64,000 nucleotides of DNA from Ehretia macrophylla. Lineage: Eukaryota > Streptophyta > Magnoliopsida > Boraginales > Ehretiaceae. The notes beneath the pieces are model-generated. The model was not told where the DNA came from. It saw nothing but the letters and a program-made list of their open reading frames with translations, and did no database searches. The stretch is from assembly GCA_037974665.1 (NCBI GenBank), contig CM075767.1:17996840-18060839 (forward strand), read 5' to 3'. A program made the translations under genes and the position numbers. Below, in pieces: positions 45,727 to 56,993 of this stretch (the first letter of the stretch is position 1; every line of letters begins with the position of its first letter).

Positions 45727-48093
45727 TTGGGAGGTTGCAATTTGTTGCCTTTTGATCCTGAGATAGAGCGAACTTGTAGGAAGAACAAAAAGGAGAAAAT
45801 AGCTACTATCCACCAATTGCAGGAAAACAAGGCTGAAATAGTGCAAGTACAAGGTAAAGATAACTAGGAAAATCCGTTTAGAACACTGAGAGATTATGCT
45901 TTGCCACTTACTGGTATTCAACCTGTGAATACAAGACCAGCGATTCAGGCAAATAATTTCTAGTTGAAGTCAATAACGCTGTAGTTGATTCAAAATATCT
46001 CATTCCATGGATTGCCTTTTGAAGATCCTAATTAGCACATCGTGAATTTTTTAGAAGTATGTAGAACTGTTAAGTACAATGGTGTTACTGATGAAGCTTT
46101 GCGCCTTCGCTTGTTTCCTTTCTCCTTGAGGGATAAAGTTAAGGAATGGTTGAATTCGCTACCTTCAGATTCAATCACCACATGAGAAGACTTGGTGTAC
46201 AAATTCCTATCAAGATTCTTTCCACCTGGAAAGACAGCGAAGCTGCACATTGAAATCAACAACTTTGCTCAGCATGAAGGGGAAACTCTTTGTGAAGCAT
46301 GGGAAAGGTACAAGGGTTTGTTGAGAAAGTGCCTTAACCATGGAGTTCCCAAGTGGATGTAGGTTCATAATTTTTACAATGGGTTGATTAGCACCACAAG
46401 AACTTTCATTGATGCATCAGCAAGAGAAGCTCTAATGAACAAGATAGCAGATGGCGCTTATGAGTTGCTTGAGGATATTGTTTTTAACAATTTGTAGTGG
46501 TCAAGCAAGAGAGTCATGCCAAAGAGCACAGTTGGGGTCCATGAGATTGATGTCATAACTGCTTTGGCAGTAAAAATTGATAATCTCGCGAAATAGATAC
46601 AGAATAATCAAGTAACTGCTAATGCTGTCTAAGCGGTAGTGGTGTGTGAGTTTTGTTGTGGTCCACATTATAGTGCAAAATGTCAGGTTGCAAATCCATT
46701 TGCGCAAGGCACAACAGAACAAGCACAGTATGTAGGGAACTTTAATAGGCAGCAGTACAATCAGTTTTCCAACAGATGACATCCTGGGTTGCGTTTTCAT
46801 CCCAACTTGTCATACAAAAATACGTAAAATGTGCTGCAGCCTGTACAGAACAACCCACCACAAAAGAAGAAGGTGAACCTAGAGAAGGTAATTGCTCAGT
46901 TGCTGACTTCGCAAATAGAGTTGGCTAATTCCTAGACTCAGTTTATTAATGAAACTAGGACTGCCCTCCAGAACCAATCCGTATAAATCAAAAATTTAGA
47001 GGTGCAGTTTACTCAAATGGCTACTTTGTTTCGTGAAAGACAACAAGGAAGTTTACCTAGTACTACGGAGGTAAATCCCAGAAGAGATGGCACAGAGCAT
47101 TACAAAGTGATCACTTTGAGAAGCGGCAAGGAGTTAGAGGAGCCAGTAAGAACCAAGAAGGTTGAGAAAGGTGAAGCGAAAAATGAGGAGAAAGATGAAG
47201 AAAAAACAGAAGAGCAGCCATAACCTCCTCAAGAACCACCTCTGAAAGTTCTGTTCCCACAACGCTTGAAGAAGAGCAAGCTTGACAAGCAATTTGCTAA
47301 ATTTCTTGAAGTCTTCAAGAAACGTCACATCAATATTCCATTTGCGGATGCGCTTGAACAAATGCCGAGTTATGTGAAGTTTATGAAGGACATCATTTCG
47401 AATAAGAGGAAGCTTAGAGATTATGAGACAGTTGCACTTACTGAAGTGTGCAATGCTATTCTACAAAAAATGTTACCACAAAAACTCAAAGATCCAAGGA
47501 GTTTTACTATTCTATGTGAAATTGACAATGTTGTTTTTGAGCGAGCATTGTGCGATTTAGGTGCTAGTATTAATTTAATGCCTTTGTCTATTTTCAGGAA
47601 GCTTGGTTTAGGAGAGGCAAGACCCACAACTGTAACATTACAGTTAGCTGATCACTCGCTAAAGTATCCTAAGGGAGTAATTAAGGATGTGCTATTCAAT
47701 GTCGATAAATTTATTTTTCCTTCAGATTTCATAGTGCTCGATATAGAGGAAGACAAGGAAATTCTTATCATTCTTGGAAGACCCTTCCTTGCAATTGGAG
47801 GAACACTTATTGATGTTCGAAAGAGTGAGCTTAGGTTGCGAGTACAAGAGAAAGAGGTAGCCTTTAATGTTTTCAAAGCTATCAAGTACCCAGAAGCCAG
47901 CGACAGTTGTTTTCGCATTGATGCCATACAAGCTATAGTGCCTAACCATAGGGGTCAATTGGATCCCTTGGAGGCTAACTTGTTACAAGACGATTCTTTT
48001 GTTCTGGTGGAATTGGAGCACAAGGAATATTGGATTATTAAACTACTAACCATGGGTGTACAAGCAGTAGGTGAAAAAAATTCTTGCAACTGA
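45727..48093 (+). pseudogene. Gypsy gag-protease frame with 14 in-frame stops
   Basis: One frame runs without visible indel from 45,727 to 48,093. Gag blocks: LLPFDPEIERT at the start, RLRLFPFSLRDKVKEWLNSL, FFPPGKTAKLHIEINNFAQ, and a zinc knuckle CEFCCGPHYSAKC near 46,650. Protease follows, with catalytic LCDLGASINLMPLS near 47,550 and ILGRPFLAIGG. Stops are at 45,865, 45,961, 45,982, 46,033, 46,183, 46,360, 46,495, 46,594, 46,630, 46,777, 46,825, 46,933, 46,984 and 47,221, all in gag or just after it. The protease part (47,224-48,093) has none. Gag would form the particle and the protease cut it. Inactive as it stands. Confidence 0.8.
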
Positions 48094-48109
48094 ATAAGCT
48101 AAAATGATC

Positions 48110-48350
48110 CTGTGATGAAGCGAATAAGAAAGCAAGAAGTTACAAAGAGAGGATTAACGAGTGGCATAACAAACCTGTTTTGGGAAAAGGTATTGCCCCT
48201 TTGTTGTGACTAAGGTATTGCCTTATGGTGCTGTGGAGTCACCCATTCAGAAAAAGGATCGTTCAAGGTCAATGAACAACGGTTGAAGGCTTATTGGGAT
48301 GATGAGTTTGACAAACACAAGACCGTTGTCCACCTCAACTTATCATGAAA
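48110..48350 (+). pseudogene. Gypsy integrase C-terminal remnant
   Basis: Short, broken blocks resembling the end of plant Gypsy integrases: a VVTKVLPYGAVE-type stretch near 48,206-48,240 and FKVNEQRLKAYW near 48,265-48,300. Everything between protease and this point (RT, RNase H, integrase core) is missing. Confidence 0.6.
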
Positions 48351-51282
48351 AATTTGCTCCATTGGACTGTCGACGTTAAAACAAGCGTTTTTTGAGAGGC
48401 AACCCAAAGTTTCTTACTTTTCTTGATTTAATAGTTTTAGTTGTTTTTAGTTAATTTTTGAGTTATAGTTGTTGTAGTTAATTTTTTTTTTATTTTTCTT
48501 GTCATATTAGGTTCGGAAACAAGTTTGTGGGAAGACAAACCAAAGAGAAGCTTCATCATGTCAATTCAGAGGAAAAATATGTGAACAATGGTGTGTGGAT
48601 TGAGGGAGGTGCGTGCTGGGAAAGAAAAGCAAAGAAAATAAGAGTTGTAAAAGTAACGCTGTTGCGCTATGATATAGCGCAGCTGCGCTCAAGGTGTTTA
48701 AAAGTTACGCTTACGAGAGGTTGTTGGACGAGAAAGAGCGCAGCTGTGCTTACGTCCTTCAATTTGACGTTCGAGAAACAAAAATACAACGCAGGTGTAG
48801 CGCAACAGCCCTTATGTCATTTCTTTTGACATTTGTAAAAAAGAAAATTGAAAATCTAAATTCTTTCTTCTCCTTTCTGCCGTCAACACCTAGATACACA
48901 AACACAAACCCCACACAAATCTAACTATCTATTTCACGATTCTCCCCCTCACGTCTCTCTCTCACGATACACACACTCTCTCAAACAAACCTCATATCAG
49001 CCTAAAGAACCAAACCCACCCATTGTCACCCACACCGATGGCGGTGCTTGGACGAGCTGGTGGTGGCGTTACATGCATCCGGCAGTGGCGTTGCACTTCA
49101 AGAAGGCAGCAAGACCTCTCTCACACTCGCGCAAGTCATTCCTTTTTTAAAATTATTGGTTGGAATCGAAAAAAAATTGATCCGAGTTGGTGTTGTGATT
49201 AAAGGTTGAAATTTTTGCAAACCCACGTTGTGTTGGGTGATTTATGGTTACGTTGTGAAACTTGCATATGAGGAGTATAAAAAAAAGTAGTTGAGTGTCT
49301 GCAAGGTGTTTACTTTAATGTGTCAATAAAAAAACCACAAGACTAATATGTGTTTGTGATTTATAATGGGTTTCTTGGTGTTTTTGTGTTTACTCTGTGT
49401 TCGTATTTAAGTTGTACCAATCGAATTGCATTGCGGTGGTGAAGGTGTACTGGGGTTTGGTTGTGTTGTTTCTTGTACCTATCTTGAGTTGAGGCAGACT
49501 TGTTGCATGGTGAAAGTCAGTGATGCTCGTGTATTCTACGGCTGTGTGGTGTTTTAATACTGTCTTGTGATAAGCACGATAAAGTGGTGGTGGATGTGTG
49601 TTGCTTGTTGATTGTATGAAGTTGTGCCCCTGGTTAGGGTGAAAAGTGATTACAGTTAAAGTTGTGTTTGTTGGATGGTGTCAACTAGAAGAAGTTGTTT
49701 AGCATATCAACATACCAATGACATCTACTGGAACAAACTGCTTCGCATAATCGGAGTTGAAACATTTGAGGAGCCTTCAGACAATGAACGACATGGATAT
49801 TCAGGGAAGTCCTTTGCTTTCTTTTCTTTAATTTTTGTCATTGAGGACAATGTCTCATTTAAAGTTTGGGGGTGGTTATTATGTGTTCTCTTGTGTATGT
49901 TTCCTTTGTGAACTTGTTCTTGTTTAGCATTCGTATTTTATGTTTTCCTTTTATGTGTTTTTTTATTTCTATTATGTCATCAATTCACCAAAAAAAAATC
50001 AGAAAATTTTGAAAAATAAAAAAAATTGAAAGTAATGTTGAAAAGATAAAAAATAGGCCGATAATAAGTAGCGTAAAGAGTACATGATAGTAATGAGGAT
50101 AATTGACTGAAAAATAGCTTCGTTTTACAGAAAATCCTTACCTATTGTGCACTTAGTCTTGCCTAGTTATGTTGATACTTAGAGAAGGTTTATGTGAGTT
50201 TAAGTGAATAGGAACATGATGAAAGAGGACTTTAGAACTTGCTTGATTGTCACTCAAGGCGAAATCCTAGGTTGCATAGCATTAGAGAAATGATTTAGGC
50301 CATCTTTGGATAGTTTGAGCCTTTCTAGCCAACCAGTTGATGATTGAATATCCCTAGTCTTCCCCTTTGAGCCTAAATGAGCCTTTTTCTTTCTTGTGCA
50401 ACTTGTAATATCTTTCTTAACTTGTCAAGTTTGATTTTTCCAAATAATGACCCTCCTACTTGTAACATATGATTGTTCTAGGATGATTATATGGAGCTAT
50501 GTTTTGTATTGAATGATGGGAGGTATGATGATTGGGTGATATGTTGTATTGGTTTTGAGAAAAAAATAAAATATTGAGAAAAAAAGGGAATGAAAAGAAA
50601 GAAAGAAAAACCACACTCCTTGTAATTAATGTCAAAATGCAAGTTTGGGGGAGTGTGGATTCTTTATGTGTTTTATAAATATTGCTGATGAGTGTTAAAG
50701 AAGTGAAAAGAAAGAAGAAAGAAAAGAGATATGTAAAGCATTGTGTTGGGTGTGAGAAGTCAAGTTGGCATGTGCTCCACTGAACATTCTCGAATAATTG
50801 TGTGTTTACGGGTAGTTTAGCTTCTTTTTTATATATATCCATTATCCTACCTTGACCCTAGCCACACGTTACAACCAAATGTAAAGTCCTACTGATCTTT
50901 AATGCTATGATTGACCTATATTAATGGAGAGTGGCATGAAAAGTGAGCCTATGAAGTCCTAAGTAATTGAAAATAGCAGATTCACACTGGAAATTCACTT
51001 AGCTTGCATAAACTCATCCGGGTACAATTTATTAGGATAGAGGCTATATACACACTCACTTGGGGGATTTGAAGTAAAATAAAATTTATGTGAAGTTGAG
51101 ATTTCTCATGCTTATAATTGAAAATTTCCTTTTAAGGTTAAGTTGTGAAAGATTGCAACTGAGGCCGTGAAAAATTTATTATCCCACAACATTGCTTTTG
51201 TGAGTTGTCTTTTGTTGAGTATTTAGTTTTTCGGTTCTTTCTTTCCTTAGTTGTGTCTTTTACTTGAGGACAAGCAAAGTTT
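48351..51282 (+). other. Gypsy 3' noncoding region
   Basis: About 3 kb without a credible coding frame. It includes GCGCAGCTGCGCT-type motifs (48,665-48,750), a purine-rich TTTAAAGTTTGGGGGTGGT near 49,858, and CT-rich stretches. Athila/Tat elements carry a long region here, in some copies with an extra ORF; I see none. Confidence 0.55.
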
Positions 51283-51297
51283 AAGTTTGGGGGTGTT
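51283..51297 (+). other. Gypsy polypurine tract
   Basis: AAGTTTGGGGGTGTT directly before the 3' LTR. Confidence 0.65.
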
Positions 51298-52522
51298 TGT
51301 TGGGTGTATTATTGATATATGATTTCAAGACATTTTCACTTAAATTTGGTTAGTTTTTGAGTAATTTATGAGCAATTTGATTGGTTTCTTATTTGTTTTG
51401 CAATATAGGTGAATTACATGAGAAAGCATGGACTTTGAGGCAAAGATGGAAGAAAAATGATTAAGGGAGAGCTTTCATATGACTTGTGAAACAATTGAAG
51501 AGAAATTAAAGTAGCGCAGTCATAATGCAGCTGTGCAGTATCGCAGGAATTTAAAGGCAATTTTGTAAAAGGCGCGAAAAGAAGAAACCCTATGTTAAAA
51601 AGAGGAAAATAAATGTTTGAAATGAGCTTTTGGAGGCGGTTGGTTTTGGGGAAGCAAGAAACGTTCCAGAGAAGGGAGAAAGTGAAGGATTCACGAGTTG
51701 AAGACGGAGAACAATCCGGAGACAAACTTTTACCATGATTCTTCTCCAAATCCTAGTTTTCTCTATCTCTCTCATCATGAATTATGCTATGTCTTGGATT
51801 TTATTTAATTTCTTTATGATGTTCTAAGTTAATTTTGTAGGGCTACGATGCAGCCAGATTATGAAAATTTGATACTTTTGGTTTTGAATTAATTCATGCA
51901 CTATTTCATATCTGCATTGAGGATTGCATGCTAAGTTTAATGCTTGTGATTGTCTGATCAACAATTACATGATTCGTGGTTTAGTTTGAAACTGAGAAGT
52001 GATAACTAAATTAGACCACGTGTGAAATACCATTAAATCATTATAAGCTAGAGATAGTTATGAGATCTAGTGCAGCATTTGAATTTCTAGGGCTTACTGC
52101 GTTCCATAAGTTCACAGTTATCACAGAGATGTAGTTAGCTTGCTTTTGGGATAGGTTTTTGATGATTGAGAAAGATTAATATCTACCTTAGCGAAATTGC
52201 TCACAACGTAGGGAATATGCATCAATTGATTTAAATCAATAGTTTCAAGTAGGATTAATCTGGATAAAATCGGAACCCCTAGAGCCTTTTAATTATTAAA
52301 TTACCCATTTCTTATTAATTTCGTAATCGTGTTAGTTGCTATTTTGTTAAGTTCTATAATTTATTTAGTCATTAGTTATAAATTCTCAATTTGTGATTAT
52401 CCAAATAAAGTTAAAGCTAAATCAATTTCAGAACTTAGTAATCACAGTCCTCGTGGAAACGATATTTACTTATCACTTTATTACTTGTTGCGATACGTGC
52501 ACTTGCGTTAGAAATCACAACA
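51298..52522 (+). repeat. Gypsy 3' LTR
   Basis: Starts TGTTGGGTGTATTATTGATA and ends AAATCACAACA, then the target duplication GTACT. Confidence 0.88.
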
Positions 52523-52527
52523 GTACT

Positions 52528-53102
52528 ATTCTATAACTTTTTCATGATAAAAGTGAAATATGTTGATGACGTATTTTAGTAGTGCATGATTTTGCTATTA
52601 TAATTATTAAGTGAGAAAGTTCATTGATATTTACATCTCAATTAGGAATGATATATAGTTTCACTTGTGTGATACAAGTTTGATGACAAAAAGGAAATAA
52701 AGTTTGAAATATCATGTGAACTTTAAGGTCAATGGGAGTAATATATTTGTCAGATTACGTGCTCACACATGTAAAGATGTGTATTTCTTTTTTTTAAAAG
52801 GTTATAAAGTATCATGCTTGAAATGCATTTTATTTGCATTTACATATGTCATAGTGTGAATATGAGTATGATGTATATGAAATCAATCTCACTTAAAGAT
52901 ATGAGATAAACCAATGATATAAAGTTTATTGTCTCTTAAAGTAAAGTCCTTTAAGGTTGGAGATCTATAAAGGGATTGAAATGCTTTAATAGTATTTGAT
53001 TGATGAGAATTTTTCTTTTCCTCACATGCTCATATTCTTAAAGTGTTTTTTTATATAGAGATGGAATTAATGAAATCTTTCCTTTATGTAAGTTGAAAAA
53101 TC
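52528..53102 (+). other. Copia-2 interior, third segment
   Basis: AT-rich DNA between the Gypsy and Copia-3 insertions. No domain recognised. It would join 44,354 on one side and 63,060 on the other if the insertions were removed. Confidence 0.4.
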
Positions 53103-53107
53103 AATAG

Positions 53108-53958
53108 TGAAAAACCAGTTTACAGCTTCATGTTCGATTGTGCATTTAAACAACTAAACACGTTTACAGATAGAACACAGTAATAAGTGAATCTACCACA
53201 GTGATATGCCAAATTCAGACAATGAAACAAATGGAAAGATAGTAAGTAAAGTACACACAGTATTTTAACGTGGAAAACCCAACTGGAAAAAAACCACGTG
53301 ACTAATCCCTAGTCAAAATAGGCAATCCACTAGATGTTTTCACTGTTATAATAGTCAATAGACTTATGTGATTGACAACTCCCTTGTAACCCTCACCGCC
53401 TAGACCATCTAACCCACCTAAGGATTTACAACTTAGCGGGATCCCCTCGGCTTAGCGTATTCTCCCGAATATTCACCTTCTTCTCCCGAAGAATGACTTT
53501 ATACAATAGACAAACAGAGTGTTTACAAACAGAACCTTTACTACTTAGACACAGTGCTAACTCTCACCACAATATTTCCCTAGACATATTTAATAAACAC
53601 ATAACTGCCTCTATCGACTCTACTTTCTGTCTCTGTTCTCCATCTCTATTTGTGCGAGACCATCAACATATATATAGGCGAGAGTGCTTCAATCTTGGGC
53701 TCCAAACAAACGTGTAATCATGAGTATTACTTTGTAGGAGTTTTTACCCAAGTCAATCTTCAGAGATCGGCACAATCAAAGATTTGCTCAATCAAGAATC
53801 TTCTTGCCTTATCAAAACCTCATCAGAATCGCCTCATAATCTCCTTTGCAGTAAATTGATAGCTTTCCATATAAGAGAAAATTCTGCACAATATTTTTCC
53901 AAAAATAAAGACAATGAATATAATTCAAATTGCAAATTGCCCCTATGTCGGGCTAACA
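53108..53958 (-). repeat. Copia-3 3' LTR
   Basis: On the + strand starts TGAAAAACCAG and ends GGCTAACA. It matches 62,218-63,054 throughout. A TATATATAGG stretch near 53,669 is shared by both LTRs. Confidence 0.9.
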
Positions 53959-53972
53959 AGCTCCCCCTTTGG
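53959..53972 (-). other. Copia-3 polypurine tract
   Basis: CCAAAGGGGGAGCT on the minus strand, directly before the 3' LTR. Confidence 0.75.
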
Positions 53973-54376
53973 CTTTGTTTTTGGCAAAACCACTCGAAGG
54001 ACCAGCAACTGTAAGACGCAGATCACAGTGAACATAGTAGACACTACGCAAGAAGTGCGTGCCACACAATCTGAACTTTTTTCCCTTTTTTTGCCACAAA
54101 ACAAGGCCAAAGAAGAAAGAAACCTGCAAAGAAACACATCACACGCACAGACAAAGTCTCACAAAACAAAGACAAGGCCAAAAGGTCAGATTATCCCTGC
54201 AAAACAGAGTAGATACCCGGAATGAGATAGATATATAACGGCATAAGAAAGGATGAATTCACAGAGGTAACAAGGCAGTTAAAACATAAGTACGAGGGCC
54301 ACGCCCCTAAGAAAAAGACAAAACAAGAAGGAAAAACAAATGTATCAGCGGCACACAGGCCAGATAAACAAAAACA

Positions 54377-55956
54377 TCAATTGTCAGGGGAAGAAGACAG
54401 GTGAGGAAGTAGATCTCGAACCATGGCAGCAATGGCACTGTGGCCAGCAAGAACACCTTGAATTCGCTTGTCCTGTGCAGTCAGAGCTCTTTGTAACTTC
54501 CTTATAGTGGCAGAGAGACCAGTCACACCACTAATGGATGTTGTAGAATCGTCAACTTGGGAAGTTAGGGCTGACTTGACCTTGCTTTTCACATGCTGAG
54601 TAGAGGGGCTGCTTGTGGTAGGCGTAGCAGGTACAACCTTCTCACCGAAAGCTCTGGCCTTTTTAGGAAGATCCACATCAATTAGCCGGGAACCCTTCAC
54701 ATACTTAGGACTGAAAGCAAGAGTGTTTGACACCTGTAAGAATTGGACACCAACAGAGTCAAAAGCGCGATGTGCTACAAGATAAGCATAGAGAAAAGAA
54801 GGATATGACAACAGTTTGTTGTTAGTCTTCAGCTCTACCTCGCGGAGAATGTAGTTGAAAATGATCTCACCAAGGTCAAACCCATCACCTGTGCCAAGTC
54901 GATATATTACAGTGGTTGTATGGCTATTGACATTTGTATTATAAGATGTAGGAAAAATATTCTGAATCACAAGCTTGTGGAGTGCAGCATATCTGGCAGT
55001 GAGGAATGAGGCATCCAAACTTTCGCCTGACCACTATGTCTAGTAACCAATGAGTTCAGACGCTACTGTGTCAAGCGAGTGTTCTCCTTCAGTACTGGAC
55101 TTGGTTGGCTGAACCTGCAAAAACTGATTGATGGCATGAGGAAAAAACTTATAAACCTGCCCTTGAAGATAAACCTGATGATAATGTGGTGAAGTTGGGT
55201 CCACAATGCCCTTGTGGATGTTAGCGAAAAACTCATGTACCACAGTGGGAAGAAAATACTGATATTTCAAACTCAAAGACAGTAGCCCCTCGTCTTTAGC
55301 AAAGAGAAAAGACCATAAGGACGATAGTTGTCTGCCGCAATCCTCTTCTTAGTTAAAAAAACCTTTAACAGACAATCGTGCGAAGCGCTCCTTGTTCACA
55401 GACAAGAAGAAACGATCAGAATGGGCTTCTGAGAGATCAAGCTTGACCCATCCACGGTCTTCCTCATCGTCCCCTTGTTGAGTAGTGGAGGGAGCGGATG
55501 TCTGAAGACGCTTGCTCCGTCTGACCCCATGTTTGACACGAGGACCTGTTCGTTTAGACGTCGAGACTGAAGGATTCGAAATATCTTGTTCTTCGTCAGG
55601 TGGGAGACCTGACTCGCTTTTGATGGAGGAGGGCATGACAGTTGTTGTTGGCGACTGTGAGGCAGACTGGACGGAGGATGGAATAGTTGCAGCAGTGGGA
55701 GAGAGTTTTACTAGTGTTGACGTTGATGGAAAGTGGAAGATTTCATCAGAGCCGACTACTGGAGACATCGTCTTGAAGGATAGTGACGGTGCCGACGGTG
55801 TGTGCATGGGCAGGCTATCTTCACTGCAGACTCACTGTAAGCCACTAGGAAGGGTTTCTGAGAGGTCTCTCCTGAGAGTTGTGAAGATGCTCGTGGCCAT
55901 CGATGGACAAGCATTGCATCAGAGCTATCATCAGAGGAGTGGGAATCAGTGGCCAT
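54377..55956 (-). pseudogene. Copia-3 third ORF, downstream of pol
   Basis: A separate coding region on the same strand as gag-pol, after the RNase H end and before the 3' LTR. It starts MATDSHSSDDSSD at 55,956; a frameshift lies near 55,830. The rest keeps one frame to 54,377 with stops at 55,349, 55,040 and 55,034. The middle part (FLPTVVHEFFANIHKG, QVYKFFPHAINQFL) resembles the putative plant transposon protein domain often found in plant LTR elements. The end has a short coiled-coil-like stretch (TIRKLQRALTAQDKRIQGV). Sireviruses often carry an additional gene here, called envelope-like in some. I see no signal peptide or clear membrane span, so that role is not supported. Confidence 0.6.
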
Positions 55957-56990
55957 GGAGGTAGATGAAGAGCAGGGGTCATCAATAAAGATGGGTGTCT
56001 GATTGGTGCCTTGCCCGTTGGATTTTATGGAGTTAAATTTCCACTAATGGCGTGAAGACTGTCGGACCATTTGCCTATATGTAGGAGAAAACTCAACAGC
56101 AATGATTAGTGGAAGCACAAATCTAGGACACACGATTAGAGTAAGAGAAAGGAAAGTAATAAACACATAGGAGAGAGAAGAAGAGTGGTGGCGCGATTTA
56201 AGTGCAAAACCCTTGGGATCGTGTGTAAGAGGGACACACGCCGCCTATCTCTGTAATTGCCAAGAAAAAATTAAAAATCTCATCTTTTATGACGTGAAAA
56301 TTTTGACGCCTAATTTTTGAGGTGTGATCAAAGTTAAAACACAACCATAGATAGTGCTGAGAGAGTAAATTAACCAGGGTCAACACAATGCTCAAGACCT
56401 GAGACACAAATCGTGCCTTGGTCGTTATACACACAAAGAGTAACCCATAGGGCCTTACACAAGGATTTGATTCAGAGACATAATATTCATTCCATATGAG
56501 TTTTTACACATATGAATAGGGTGTGTGTGTGAACTGTGAGTGGGCTTTGTCGCATAGTGGACAACCAAGTCAAGCGACAAATCAGTTGTAACAGTTGTTC
56601 AAACCACCCGCTCGACTAATCATCTTACTGTGTACCTTGTTTGCCCTGGTTGCTTTCACTCTTGTGTATTTCTATGTAGCACAAGGCAGCTTTTTCCAGG
56701 TTGGTATAGTTTGAACTGCTTTCATATTTGTTTAACACAGTAGTTGACTGAACACAGTTCAGATCTGAGAGCGAGACTCCCTTTTTTTTTTTAATTAGTG
56801 TTCGGGAATAGAGTTTACTCCAAGGTCATAAGCTTAAAACAACTGATCAACACTCGGACTTCATTGTACTCACAGTGATAGCAGACTTGCTCATAGTGGT
56901 GCAGACAAGGTACATGTACCATACAATTAGAACATAGTGAATGTAATATTTATATCAGTGCAGTCCCACTGTGTTTCCCCGTGGATATCA
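55957..56990. other. Spacer between Copia-3 pol and third ORF
   Basis: About 1 kb with no credible frame. There is a short GTGTGTGTGTG tract near 56,520. Confidence 0.5.
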
Positions 56991-56993
56991 TAG

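Larger units (their letters stand above)
44355..52522 (+). mobile_element. Ty3/Gypsy element, Athila/Tat-like, non-autonomous
   Basis: Complete ends: LTRs of 1,218 and 1,225 bp, target duplication GTACT (44,350-44,354 and 52,523-52,527), primer site and polypurine tract. The interior holds gag-protease and the last part of pol, then about 3 kb of noncoding DNA. Reverse transcriptase, RNase H and the integrase core are absent. It is inserted in Copia-2. Confidence 0.88.

Noticed and set aside
48527..48924. 100- and 76-residue ORFs in the Gypsy 3' region
   Set aside because: They overlap in two frames, have no domain and include the palindromic GCAGCTGC repeats; likely chance.
55512..55964. 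150-residue + strand ORF
   Set aside because: Antisense shadow of the Copia-3 third ORF, whose minus-strand frame is longer and has recognisable blocks.
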